Positions 6,437-12,965 of a DNA stretch of 16,998 nucleotides are shown here, piece by piece. The stretch is from Syntrophomonadaceae bacterium. Lineage in GTDB: Bacteria; Bacillota; Dethiobacteria; DTU022; UBA8154. Location: contig SKTJ01000115.1 of assembly GCA_007122565.1 (NCBI GenBank), positions 1 through 16,998 of the forward strand, given 5' to 3'. Within the stretch, counting starts at the first letter, position 1. Each line of letters begins with the position of its first letter. Made by a program: the position numbers and the translations under genes. The notes beneath the pieces were generated by a model. That model worked only from the letters and a program-made list of their open reading frames with translations. It did not search any database and was not told the DNA's origin.

Positions 6437-7199
6437 GCCGGCCACGCTGCTGGAGACCGGCTTTCATTTTTGTCCCGGCTGTCATCACGGTATCGTCCAC
6501 AGGTTGCTCTGTGAAGAACTTGACCGGTTAAGTCTGGCAGATCGTGCTGTGGGTGTGCCGGGAGTGGGTTGCGGTGTCTTTCTTTATGATTATATCGGGA
6601 TCGATACCTGCGAAGCACCCCATGGCAGGGCCACTGCCGTGGCTACGGGCATCAAACGGGTTCTGCCGCAACAATTTGTTTTTACCTATCAGGGTGACGG
6701 TGATCTGGGCGCCATCGGTACGGCTGAAGTTATCCATGCCGCCAACCGGGGGGAGAATATAACCGTTATTTTTGTGAACAACAGTGTTTATGGTATGACG
6801 GGAGGCCAGATGGCTCCCACTACCCTGCTCGGACAGCGTACCACCACCTCTCCCGCCGGACGGGACTGCCAGAACGACGGTTACCCCTTGCGTCTCACGG
6901 AAATGCTGGCCCCGCTGGAGGGGGTGGCTTTTGCCGCCAGGGTTTCCCTGCACAATCCGGCCCATGTAAAAAAGGCGCGCCGTGCACTGCAGCAGGCTTT
7001 TGAAACTCAACTGGAAAAACGGGGATTTTCATTTATGGAATTTATCTCGGCCTGCCCCACCAACTGGAGGCTCACACCCCAGCAATCCATTGCACATATG
7101 GAAGAGCAAATGCTTTCCGTGTTTCCTTTGGGTATCTACAAGGATACAACAGCTGGCGTGTTGCAAAAGGAGGGTGAGTCAGCCAATGCAGTATTATGA
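6417..7199 (+). CDS. 2-oxoacid:ferredoxin oxidoreductase beta subunit (ThDP binding)
   Basis: About 260 residues, the diphosphate-binding ThDP subunit (KorB/VorA type). FCPGCHHGIVHR near the N-terminus and VGVPGVGCGVF are typical cluster and core segments. The ThDP/Mg site is GDGDLGAIG with the following N in FVNNSVYGMTGGQMAPTT. TTG 6417 follows AAGGTAGGGG at 6401-6410 with good spacing and overlaps the alpha gene; GTG 6426 is an alternative three codons in. The 3' end overlaps the gamma subunit by 14 bases. It acts in the cytoplasm as part of the four-subunit enzyme. Confidence 0.88.
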   Translation: MQKVFARPATLLETGFHFCPGCHHGIVHRLLCEELDRLSLADRAVGVPGVGCGVFLYDYIGIDTCEAPHGRATAVATGIKRVLPQQFVFTYQGDGDLGAIGTAEVIHAANRGENITVIFVNNSVYGMTGGQMAPTTLLGQRTTTSPAGRDCQNDGYPLRLTEMLAPLEGVAFAARVSLHNPAHVKKARRALQQAFETQLEKRGFSFMEFISACPTNWRLTPQQSIAHMEEQMLSVFPLGIYKDTTAGVLQKEGESANAVL

Positions 7200-7761
7200 T
7201 GTTGTCCTTTCCGGATTTGGCGGGCAGGGGATTCTCCTGGCCGGGGATGTGCTGGCCCAGGCCGCTATGCTGGACGGGAAGCACGTAACCTGGATGCCTT
7301 CCTATGGGGTGGAAATGCGCGGCGGGGCTGCAAGCTGTACCGTGGTTGTTTCCGCGGAGCGAATCGGCTCTCCATTTGCGGATGAACCGTGTTGCCTCTT
7401 CTCCATGAGCAAGCCCTCCCTCTTTAAGTTTCAGGATAAGGTAAAAAAAGGGGGCCTGCTGATAGTGAATACATCCTTTGTAGACGCTGACCTTGTTACC
7501 CGCAAAGATGTGGATAAAATCTGTTTTCCCGCCAGTGAAATCGCCTACCAGGAGGTGGGAGAGTACAAGATGGCCAATATGGTGATGCTGGGCGCGCTGA
7601 TCCGTGCCGGCGCTGTGATGAGCCTGGAGAAGACGGAAGCAGCCATGAGGGAAATATTCGGCGGCAGCAAGAAAAAAGCTCTCCCCGGAATGCTTAAAGC
7701 GGTGCGCTGCGGCTACCAATATGTAGATCAGGAGTCAGGAGTAAGAATAAGAGAACTGTAA
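7186..7761 (+). CDS. 2-oxoacid:ferredoxin oxidoreductase gamma subunit
   Basis: 191-residue gamma subunit (KorC/VorC type; pyruvate ferredoxin/flavodoxin oxidoreductase family). It begins with the typical glycine-rich SGFGGQGILLAGDVLA, then SYGVEMRGGAASC and NMVMLGALI, and binds the CoA side of the enzyme. ATG 7186 is chosen because homology starts at this methionine; the open frame reaches further upstream only as a shadow of the beta gene. AGGGTGAG at 7171-7178 is the Shine-Dalgarno. Residues 181-191 (DQESGVRIREL) are coded by copy C of the dispersed repeat, so the native C-terminus has probably been replaced or extended by the repeat. It is the last gene of the operon and is followed by a terminator. 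Confidence 0.87.
   Translation: MQYYDVVLSGFGGQGILLAGDVLAQAAMLDGKHVTWMPSYGVEMRGGAASCTVVVSAERIGSPFADEPCCLFSMSKPSLFKFQDKVKKGGLLIVNTSFVDADLVTRKDVDKICFPASEIAYQEVGEYKMANMVMLGALIRAGAVMSLEKTEAAMREIFGGSKKKALPGMLKAVRCGYQYVDQESGVRIREL
7729..7758 (+). repeat. Short dispersed repeat, copy C, inside the gamma-subunit gene
   Basis: CAGGAGTCAGGAGTAAGAAT plus AAGAGAACT. It forms the last coding bases of the gamma-subunit gene and is about 85% like the end of copy A by eye. Confidence 0.68.
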
Positions 7762-7771
7762 TGTGTTTTGG

Positions 7772-7800
7772 CAGTCGTGTTCATTTCACGGCTGTTTTTT
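7772..7800 (+). terminator. Rho-independent terminator of the oxidoreductase operon
   Basis: CAGTCGTG (7772-7779) pairs with CACGGCTG (7787-7794), eight pairs with one G-U and a seven-base loop, followed by six T. It begins 10 bases after the gamma-subunit stop. Confidence 0.88.
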
Positions 7801-7826
7801 GTAGGGGCGGCTGCCCACAGCCGCCC
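7801..7826. repeat. GTAGGGGCGG intergenic palindromic repeat, copy 1
   Basis: GTAGGGGCGG opens a perfect 9-bp inverted repeat, GGGCGGCTG (7805-7813) and CAGCCGCCC (7818-7826), with a four-base loop. The same opening 10-mer recurs at 11438. No T-run follows on either strand, so it is not a normal terminator. Similar GC-rich GTAGGGGCG elements are scattered between genes in many Firmicutes and other genomes. Confidence 0.6.
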
Positions 7827-7941
7827 GTGTATTTAAAAATCATGCCCCCCAGGCCCAGGCTGCAGCGGAATCATGAAAATATCAGACATCCACGGGGCAG
7901 GCAGAATCGTCCGGCTTAATATTTGCCTATCCATCTACCTG

Positions 7942-8931
7942 CTATGCTAAATCACTGTAAAAATTATTATGGAAATGCTCCCGTATTTCTCCTGGCGCCA
8001 GGCCGGCGGCCAATAATACGGCCAGTTTAACACGGGCTTTGATGCTGGGTAAGGCATCGCCGAAGATAACCCCTGCGTCCCTAAGTTCTCTTTCCGATCC
8101 GGCAAAACCATAGGTGTTTGTAAACAGCCTGCCAAAGCACCTGCTGCTTAAAACCACGGGTATTCCCGTTGCCACAGCCTCCCTGATGCGGGGCATCATC
8201 CCGGGAGTGACGTGGCCTGCCCCCAGGCCCTCAATCACTAAACCATCAATTCCTTCTTTGAGCAGAAGCTTGATTAACCGCCCATCATCGCCTAAAGTGC
8301 ATTTTACAATCTCAACCCGCTTACTCATTTCAGCTACGTAGTAATGTTCCCGGATAAGATTTTGGCGACACCAGTGCGCTTGCATGTTGGTCACGACAGC
8401 CAGGGGGCCGAATTCAGGGCTTTGAAAAGTATCGAGGCGGCTGGTATGAGTTTTAGTTACATCCCTGGCTGCATGAGCCTCACCATTAAATGCTACCAGC
8501 ACACCTTCCTTTGCAGCGTTTGAACTGGCTGTGATGATGGCGGCATCCAACAGGTTGGCAGGACCGTCAGCTCCGGGAACGGAAGGGTTACGCTGAGCGC
8601 CTGTGATCACAATACCCATTCCAATGTTGGTTACAAGGTCCAGCAGATAGGAAGTCTCCTCTATTGTATCTGTGCCATGCGTAATCACCGCACCAGCGAA
8701 ACCTTTTTGGTGGTAATCGTTGAGCATGTGTGACAGTTCAATGATATTAGCAAAATCCAGATGGGTGCTGGGCACATTTTTCCATGAGAGGGTATGTATT
8801 TCCCCAACAGATTCCAATTCCGGTAATGCCTGCACGAAATCTTCTCCGCTTACTGCAGGCAAGGCAAGTCCGTTTATCCCCTTTTTCATGGCAATTGTCC
8901 CACCGGTGGTGATAATTATAATTTTATTCAT
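7942..8931 (-). CDS. L-asparaginase (cytoplasmic type I/II-like)
   Basis: 329-residue asparaginase that converts asparagine to aspartate and ammonia. The N-terminus has TTGGTIA with the nucleophile T12, and the second active-site block is ITHGTDTIEET (T87, D88). The lysine of the triad is in the segment DVTKTHTSRLDTF. There is no signal peptide, which suggests a cytoplasmic enzyme. ATG 8931 is chosen: GGAGG lies 7 bases upstream, and the in-frame TTG at 8934 is too close to it. The gene is 20 bases downstream of the YjbQ gene on the same strand and is probably co-transcribed. The 180-base gap downstream holds the converging terminator of the oxidoreductase operon and a palindromic repeat. Confidence 0.92.
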   Translation of the reverse strand: MNKIIIITTGGTIAMKKGINGLALPAVSGEDFVQALPELESVGEIHTLSWKNVPSTHLDFANIIELSHMLNDYHQKGFAGAVITHGTDTIEETSYLLDLVTNIGMGIVITGAQRNPSVPGADGPANLLDAAIITASSNAAKEGVLVAFNGEAHAARDVTKTHTSRLDTFQSPEFGPLAVVTNMQAHWCRQNLIREHYYVAEMSKRVEIVKCTLGDDGRLIKLLLKEGIDGLVIEGLGAGHVTPGMMPRIREAVATGIPVVLSSRCFGRLFTNTYGFAGSERELRDAGVIFGDALPSIKARVKLAVLLAAGLAPGEIREHFHNNFYSDLA

Positions 8932-8951
8932 CAAGTAGCCTCCGCTGTTGT

Positions 8952-9368
8952 TTATTCGCCGATTACCTTGACCAGCACTCTTTTTTTGCGCCGTCCGTCA
9001 AATTCTCCGTAAAATATCTGCTCCCACGGCCCAAAATCCAGCTTGCCCTCAGTAACGGCCACCACTACTTCCCGGCCCATGATTTGGCGCTTCAGATGTC
9101 CATCGGCATTATCTTCAAAAGTGTTATGGGCGTACTGGGAAACAGGAGCGTGGGGGGCAAGCTTTTCCAGCCAGTGCTTTAAGTCACTGTGCAGTCCCCT
9201 TTCATCGTCGTTGATAAAAACACTGGCAGTAATATGCATGGCATTAACGAGGCACAATCCCTCCTTGATGCCGCTGTGTGTTAAAATAGCCTCCACTTGG
9301 GCCGTTATATTAATAAATTCTACCCGTTCCTTAGTTTCAAACCAAAGATATTCCCGAAATGCCTTCAC
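8952..9368 (-). CDS. yjbQ: YjbQ/UPF0047 family protein
   Basis: 138-residue member of the YjbQ/UPF0047 family, small trimeric proteins for which a weak secondary thiamine-phosphate synthase activity has been reported. The family features are seen: MHITASVFINDDERGL (the H-x-T-A-S/T block) and HNTFEDNADGHLKRQIMG, which carries the conserved histidines near the presumed metal or phosphate site. Length is normal. The start is GTG 9368 with AAAGGAGG 10 bases upstream. It precedes the asparaginase gene by 20 bases. Confidence 0.9.
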   Translation of the reverse strand: MKAFREYLWFETKERVEFINITAQVEAILTHSGIKEGLCLVNAMHITASVFINDDERGLHSDLKHWLEKLAPHAPVSQYAHNTFEDNADGHLKRQIMGREVVVAVTEGKLDFGPWEQIFYGEFDGRRKKRVLVKVIGE

Positions 9369-9473
9369 TTATGTAAATCCTCCTTTCCTCCCTATTATCT
9401 CATAATTGTCATACAAGAAGCCAGAGGCAGGAAACAAGAGGGAAGAGACTGCTCTTTCCCTGGCCCTTAACTG

Positions 9474-9833
9474 TCATTTGTCAACTGCCCTTACGCTCTC
9501 CACCGCCACAACGCTGCCCACCGGTACACGCCTCACGTTTCCGCCAGCTTTTATGCGTATTTCCTGTTGCAGCGGGTCGATCTTGCAAACAACTCCTTTA
9601 AGCAACTGGGAATCTTTTTCATTCATGGTTGTTGTTACCATAAGTTCCTTACCCTGATGCAGTGAATCGTGAAGCAGGCGGTCCCACAGTTCGCGCTGCT
9701 GTTCTGCAATGGAGGGACGACGCATCTTTTTTTCCTGCTCCCTCAATGCCAAGTTGTGCCGGTTTAAAGCTTCCCGGTGTTCCGGTAGCATCAGACTGCT
9801 GCAGATAAACTGATTAAACATCTTTGCGGGCAC
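9474..9833 (-). CDS. YolD-like protein (SOS-associated family)
   Basis: About 119 residues, resembling the YolD-like family (small beta-rich proteins often next to Y-family DNA polymerases and predicted to modulate them). The signature is LPEHREALNRHN, a charged linker, PSIAEQQRELWDRLL, then a beta-rich half with GVVCKIDPLQQEIRIK and RRVPVGSVVAVESV. A LexA-like box and a perfect TATAAT lie upstream (9861-9880). No polymerase gene is visible beside it. GTG 9833 is chosen because the run of eight G serving as Shine-Dalgarno directly abuts GTG 9842; ATG 9821 is a third option. Confidence 0.68.
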   Translation of the reverse strand: MPAKMFNQFICSSLMLPEHREALNRHNLALREQEKKMRRPSIAEQQRELWDRLLHDSLHQGKELMVTTTMNEKDSQLLKGVVCKIDPLQQEIRIKAGGNVRRVPVGSVVAVESVRAVDK

Positions 9834-9860
9834 GGTGCTCACCCCCCCCTTTTTTTATCC

Positions 9861-9880
9861 CAAACATTTGTTCTATTATA
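9861..9880 (-). promoter_or_regulatory. LexA (SOS) box and -10 of the YolD-like gene
   Basis: On the minus strand TATAAT (9875-9880) is followed directly by AGAACAAATGTTTG (9861-9874). This matches the Bacillus LexA consensus CGAACRNRYGTTYC at 12 of 14 positions, with the core GAAC-N4-GTT intact. The -35 (TTGCTC, 9899-9904, 18-base spacing) is poor. LexA bound here would cover the start of transcription. The YolD-like family is a known SOS target in Bacillus, which fits. Confidence 0.6.
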
Positions 9881-10053
9881 CTCCTGATTCTGGTTGCAGA
9901 GCAAGGAAAAATATCGAAACCAAACTTAATGCTTGCAGGAATATGCTGTAGCATCATGGAATTTTCAGTATAGCTATTATACTCCACAGCAAAAATTTTA
10001 CTGGTATTACCGGGAAATGCTAAACGTAACAAATAAATTAAAGGGGTGAAACG

Positions 10054-10770
10054 ATGAGTAATTCCCGCGGAAACTGGTGGATGGGACTGTTGATTATCCT
10101 TTTAGGTGTTGGTTTTCTGTTAGGTAATTTTGGCTTTCTGGAGTTCAATATGAGCCACATTGTCAGAACATATTGGCCGGTGATTTTGCTGGTGCTGGGG
10201 ATAAACTACTTGCAGGGCGGTAAGGAAAGGAGAAATTATATCTCCGGCTTCATTTTTATTGTTCTGGGTTTGCTTTTTTTAGGCAGGAACACGGGAATTC
10301 TAGCTTTTGATATGCGTACTTTCTGGCAGATGTTCTGGCCTGTAGTACTCATACTGCTTGGGTTGAGCTTTATGCGGGGGCCACAGATAAAGGGCCGCAG
10401 CAACTGGGCCGTGATGGGGGGCGTGGACCGGACAAATGAGGCCTGGGAACTGGAAAGTGGCAGTTACTGGGCGTTTATGGGGGGCGTGGATCTTGACCTG
10501 CGCCGGGCTGTCATTGGGGAGGGGGATTACTACCTCAACTGCAATGCCGTAATGGGCGGTGTCGATATTACTGTCCCGCCTGACCTGACGGTAAACTGCG
10601 AAGGAACGGCTGTTCTGGGAGGGATAGAATTTTTGGGTAAGGGCAATGGAGGCATATTTGCATCCGTTGTGGCTAAGCAGCCAGGTGCAACAGGGGATGA
10701 TGGAACGGTTGTGCATATTTACGGCCGTGTTTTTATGGGTGGCATTGACGTAAATGTAAAGGAGCGTTAG
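10054..10770 (+). CDS. LiaF-like membrane protein (DUF5668 plus LiaF C-terminal repeats)
   Basis: 238-residue protein with four hydrophobic segments at about 9-29, 40-55, 61-80 and 90-108, arranged as two copies of a helical hairpin with conserved YWPVILLVLG and FWPVVLILLG. Residues 115-238 are cytoplasmic and beta-rich. They contain five repeats of the type (A/F)(V/F/L)(M/L)GG(V/I)(D/E), near 119, 140, 165, 187 and 230, as in LiaF-type 'cell wall-active antibiotic response' proteins. In Bacilli, LiaF inhibits the LiaRS two-component system. Here no histidine kinase or regulator is adjacent, so its partner is unknown. AAAGGGGTG precedes ATG 10054. The YedK-like gene follows by 5 bases and is probably co-transcribed. 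Confidence 0.82.
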   Translation: MSNSRGNWWMGLLIILLGVGFLLGNFGFLEFNMSHIVRTYWPVILLVLGINYLQGGKERRNYISGFIFIVLGLLFLGRNTGILAFDMRTFWQMFWPVVLILLGLSFMRGPQIKGRSNWAVMGGVDRTNEAWELESGSYWAFMGGVDLDLRRAVIGEGDYYLNCNAVMGGVDITVPPDLTVNCEGTAVLGGIEFLGKGNGGIFASVVAKQPGATGDDGTVVHIYGRVFMGGIDVNVKER

Positions 10771-10775
10771 AAAAT

Positions 10776-11441
10776 ATGTGTGGTCGTTTTGCCCAGGTTC
10801 TCAGCCGTATAATCCTGCAAGTACTCTATAGGCTGGAAGTCAGCGGGGAGTTGGCTCCCCGCTATAATATTGCCCCATCCCAGCATGCGTTGGTGCTCCG
10901 TTTAAACCCGCATGACGGGACAAGGGAGGTTGCCCCGTTACAATGGGGACTAATACCAGGTTGGGTACGGGATGAACGTAGCGCGAATAAACCCATTAAC
11001 GCCCGAGCCGAGACGGTGGAGCAGAAACCTTACTTTCGCGAGGCTTTTCTTCGGCGCCGCGCCCTGATCCCGGCCAGCGGTTATTACGAATGGAAGAAAG
11101 AGAATGAAAAAAAACAGCCCTATCTAATTCGGAGTAAGAATGAGCATCCCTTTTCCATGGCCGCTCTCTGGGAAAGATGGGAGCAGGAGGGAAAGGTGCG
11201 GGAGACTTTTGCCATCCTCACAACCGCAGCCGACGGCATGCTGGCGGAATTGCACGATCGCATGCCCCTGATTCTCCCTGCGGAAACATACGACTGCTGG
11301 CTTCACAGGGATACTCCGGCAGCAAAATTGCAAGCGCTGCTCCAGCCGTACCCTGCGACTGACTTGGTTACTTACCCCGTCTCTACCATCGTAAACAACC
11401 CGGTCAACGACACTCCGGAATGTCTTCAACCGGTTTCGTAG
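10776..11441 (+). CDS. yedK: SOS response-associated peptidase YedK/HMCES family
   Basis: 221-residue SRAP-domain protein. It begins M-C-G-R-F, and C2, exposed after removal of the methionine, forms the thiazolidine link to abasic sites in single-stranded DNA. N72-A-R-A-E-T (family NARAET) and the LHDRMPLIL block with its catalytic histidine are present, as is the ending STIVNNPVNDTPEC. Family role: protects abasic sites in single-stranded DNA. The length is normal. AAAGGAG at about 10757-10763, in the end of the LiaF-like gene, is the Shine-Dalgarno. The TAG stop lies within the opening of the second GTAGGGGCGG repeat. Confidence 0.93.
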   Translation: MCGRFAQVLSRIILQVLYRLEVSGELAPRYNIAPSQHALVLRLNPHDGTREVAPLQWGLIPGWVRDERSANKPINARAETVEQKPYFREAFLRRRALIPASGYYEWKKENEKKQPYLIRSKNEHPFSMAALWERWEQEGKVRETFAILTTAADGMLAELHDRMPLILPAETYDCWLHRDTPAAKLQALLQPYPATDLVTYPVSTIVNNPVNDTPECLQPVS

Positions 11442-11462
11442 GGGCGGGCACGGAGCTCGCCC
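11438..11462. repeat. GTAGGGGCGG intergenic repeat, copy 2 (degenerate)
   Basis: GTAGGGGCGG (11438-11447) repeats the opening of the element at 7801 and is followed by a weaker inverted repeat, GGGCG ... CGCCC, ending near 11462. It overlaps the stop codon of the YedK gene. The rest of the gap to 11575 shows no clear gene. Confidence 0.5.
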
Positions 11463-11575
11463 TGGACCGTATCGAGACGAGCCTGGGCATGGCCTTTGAC
11501 TGGGAAAAAAGTTCACTTGATTCTAAGGTTTAATATCACTAAATATTTCTATTAAAGAAAGGGTGTTTTGTTTAA

Positions 11576-11998
11576 ATGAATGATGAAAGTGATCTTCAAA
11601 ACAAGAAATTATTCGAAATGATTTCCAGTGACAGTTTTGCTAAGTTTATGGGTATTAAATTAGAATCTCTTAAACCAGGATATGCACGCCTGTCAATGAT
11701 CTTTACAAAGGAAATGCTGAACTTCCACGGAATAATTCACGGGGGCGCGATTTTTGCTCTTGCAGATGCTGCTTTTGCTGCATCAAGTAACTCTCATGGT
11801 AAAACAAGCGTAGCTCTTAACATGAACATAAACTTTATTTCAGCGGTACAGCCAGGACAAAAGCTTATTGCAGTAGGATCTGAAGAGAAAGTTACACGTA
11901 AGGTTGGGGTGTATAGAATCACTGTAAAAACTGTAGAAGATGAATTAATTGCTGTGGCAGATGGGGTGGTTTATAGAAAAGAAAGCATGCTTATTTAA
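11576..11998 (+). CDS. PaaI-type hotdog thioesterase
   Basis: 140-residue hotdog-fold acyl-CoA thioesterase of the PaaI/YbgC-like group. The characteristic NFHGIIHGGAIFALADAAFA holds the active-site region, followed by the typical strand pattern VALNMNINFISAVQPGQKLIAVG. It would hydrolyse acyl- or aryl-CoA thioesters, which is compatible with an aromatic-degrading host, but the substrate is not fixed. GAAAGGGTG upstream of ATG 11576 is the Shine-Dalgarno. Codons are visibly more A/T-ending than in the genes before and after it, which could mean separate ancestry. It is followed by 172 bases without a gene that hold a 10-C tract at 12099-12108. Confidence 0.85.
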   Translation: MNDESDLQNKKLFEMISSDSFAKFMGIKLESLKPGYARLSMIFTKEMLNFHGIIHGGAIFALADAAFAASSNSHGKTSVALNMNINFISAVQPGQKLIAVGSEEKVTRKVGVYRITVKTVEDELIAVADGVVYRKESMLI

Positions 11999-12145
11999 CG
12001 ACACTCCCGGTATCGTAGAATTATACCGCGTATGATTTTATCTTCTTACATCCTGTCTCCTGCTTCTTGCCCCTTCCATACCAGGGGCAGGTCTCCGGCC
12101 CCCCCCCCGCAGATTACCCCATTTTTAATTAGTTAAAATTTATTT

Positions 12146-12172
12146 CGGTCTTTTGACTCGACTGTTTTTTTT
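12146..12172 (+). terminator. Weak possible terminator after the thioesterase gene
   Basis: CGGTC (12146-12150) can pair with GACTG (12160-12164), one pair being G-U, followed by eight T that run into the stop of the convergent permease gene. The stem is short, so this is tentative. Confidence 0.3.
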
Positions 12173-12965
12173 ACTGAACAAGGCGCCGCCGCATAAGTAT
12201 AAGTGGTGGAAGAAACAGGACCACGGCGAAGATGAAGAGGGCCAGCAGGTTTGCCAGGTAAAGGGTGGGCATTTGCCCGCTCACCAGCCCCCGGCACAGC
12301 TCCACCGTATGAAAAAGGGGTGTAAGCCAGGCCAGACGCTGGGCGATCAGGGGCAGATTTTCCAGGGGGAAGAAGATGCCGGAAAAAAGAAACATGGGGG
12401 TAAGGAAGAGGGTAAAGTAGTAGGCGAAAATCTCGAAGTTAGGCGCCAGGCTCGTCCAGATCATGGAGAGCTGGGCAAACACAAGGCCGGAAAGCAGCAG
12501 AACCAGGGGAACAAGCAGGGCCATGGGAGAAGCAACTAACCCGAGCATAGAAATGACCAGTAGAATCACACTGCCATAGAGGATACTTTTAAAGACACCA
12601 AAAGCGATATCCCCCAGCACCACCTCATCCAGGCTGACCGGGGTGGTTATGATCGCGTGGTAGGACTTCTGCACCTGCAGGCGGATAAAACTGCCGTAGG
12701 TGCATTCAAAAGAGGTTGCCCACATGGTTGATGAGACCAGGATTCCCGGTGCGATAAACTCCAGGTAGCTCATCCCCTCGATCTCCGGTATATAGATCCC
12801 CAATCCCAGGCCAAGTGCTGCCAGGTAAAGCATTGGTTCAATAAAATTGAACATCATACTGGAACGCCAGAACTTGGAATAAACCAGCAGGTTCCGGCGC
12901 AGGACCAGAAGAAAACGAAGCGATATCTCCGGCCGGAAAAATAAAGAGCGTAATTTATTCCACAT
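12171..12965 (-). CDS. ABC-2 type transporter permease (NodJ/DrrB-like)
   Basis: 264-residue permease of the ABC-2 family with about six hydrophobic segments. It contains the family region EFIAPGILVSSTMWATSFECTY and the C-terminal FLTPMFLFSGIFFPLENLP followed by ...LTPLFHTVELCRGL, the ABC-2 signature seen in NodJ and antibiotic exporters. It would form the membrane channel for the ATPase encoded upstream. Its ATG overlaps the 3' end of the ATPase gene by 11 bases, so translation is coupled. The substrate is unknown. Confidence 0.9.
   Translation of the reverse strand: MWNKLRSLFFRPEISLRFLLVLRRNLLVYSKFWRSSMMFNFIEPMLYLAALGLGLGIYIPEIEGMSYLEFIAPGILVSSTMWATSFECTYGSFIRLQVQKSYHAIITTPVSLDEVVLGDIAFGVFKSILYGSVILLVISMLGLVASPMALLVPLVLLLSGLVFAQLSMIWTSLAPNFEIFAYYFTLFLTPMFLFSGIFFPLENLPLIAQRLAWLTPLFHTVELCRGLVSGQMPTLYLANLLALFIFAVVLFLPPLILMRRRLVQ

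Noticed and set aside
6982..7185. N-terminal extension of the gamma subunit
   Set aside because: It is a shadow of the beta-subunit gene in another frame; homology and the Shine-Dalgarno fit ATG 7186.
7805..7826. GC-rich palindrome after the oxidoreductase operon as a terminator
   Set aside because: No T-run on either strand; a true terminator is just upstream.
9814..10032. 72-codon open frame on the minus strand upstream of the YolD-like gene
   Set aside because: It crosses the promoter/LexA box and overlaps the YolD-like gene in another frame, with no family resemblance. A faint likeness to a Y-polymerase start was not convincing.
12008..12028. Hairpin CGGTAT/ATACCG after the thioesterase gene as a terminator
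   Set aside because: Six-pair stem with nine-base loop and no T-run.
12153..12539. Lysine-rich 128-codon frame on the plus strand
   Set aside because: Antisense shadow of the ABC permease; composition is an artefact of the opposite strand.
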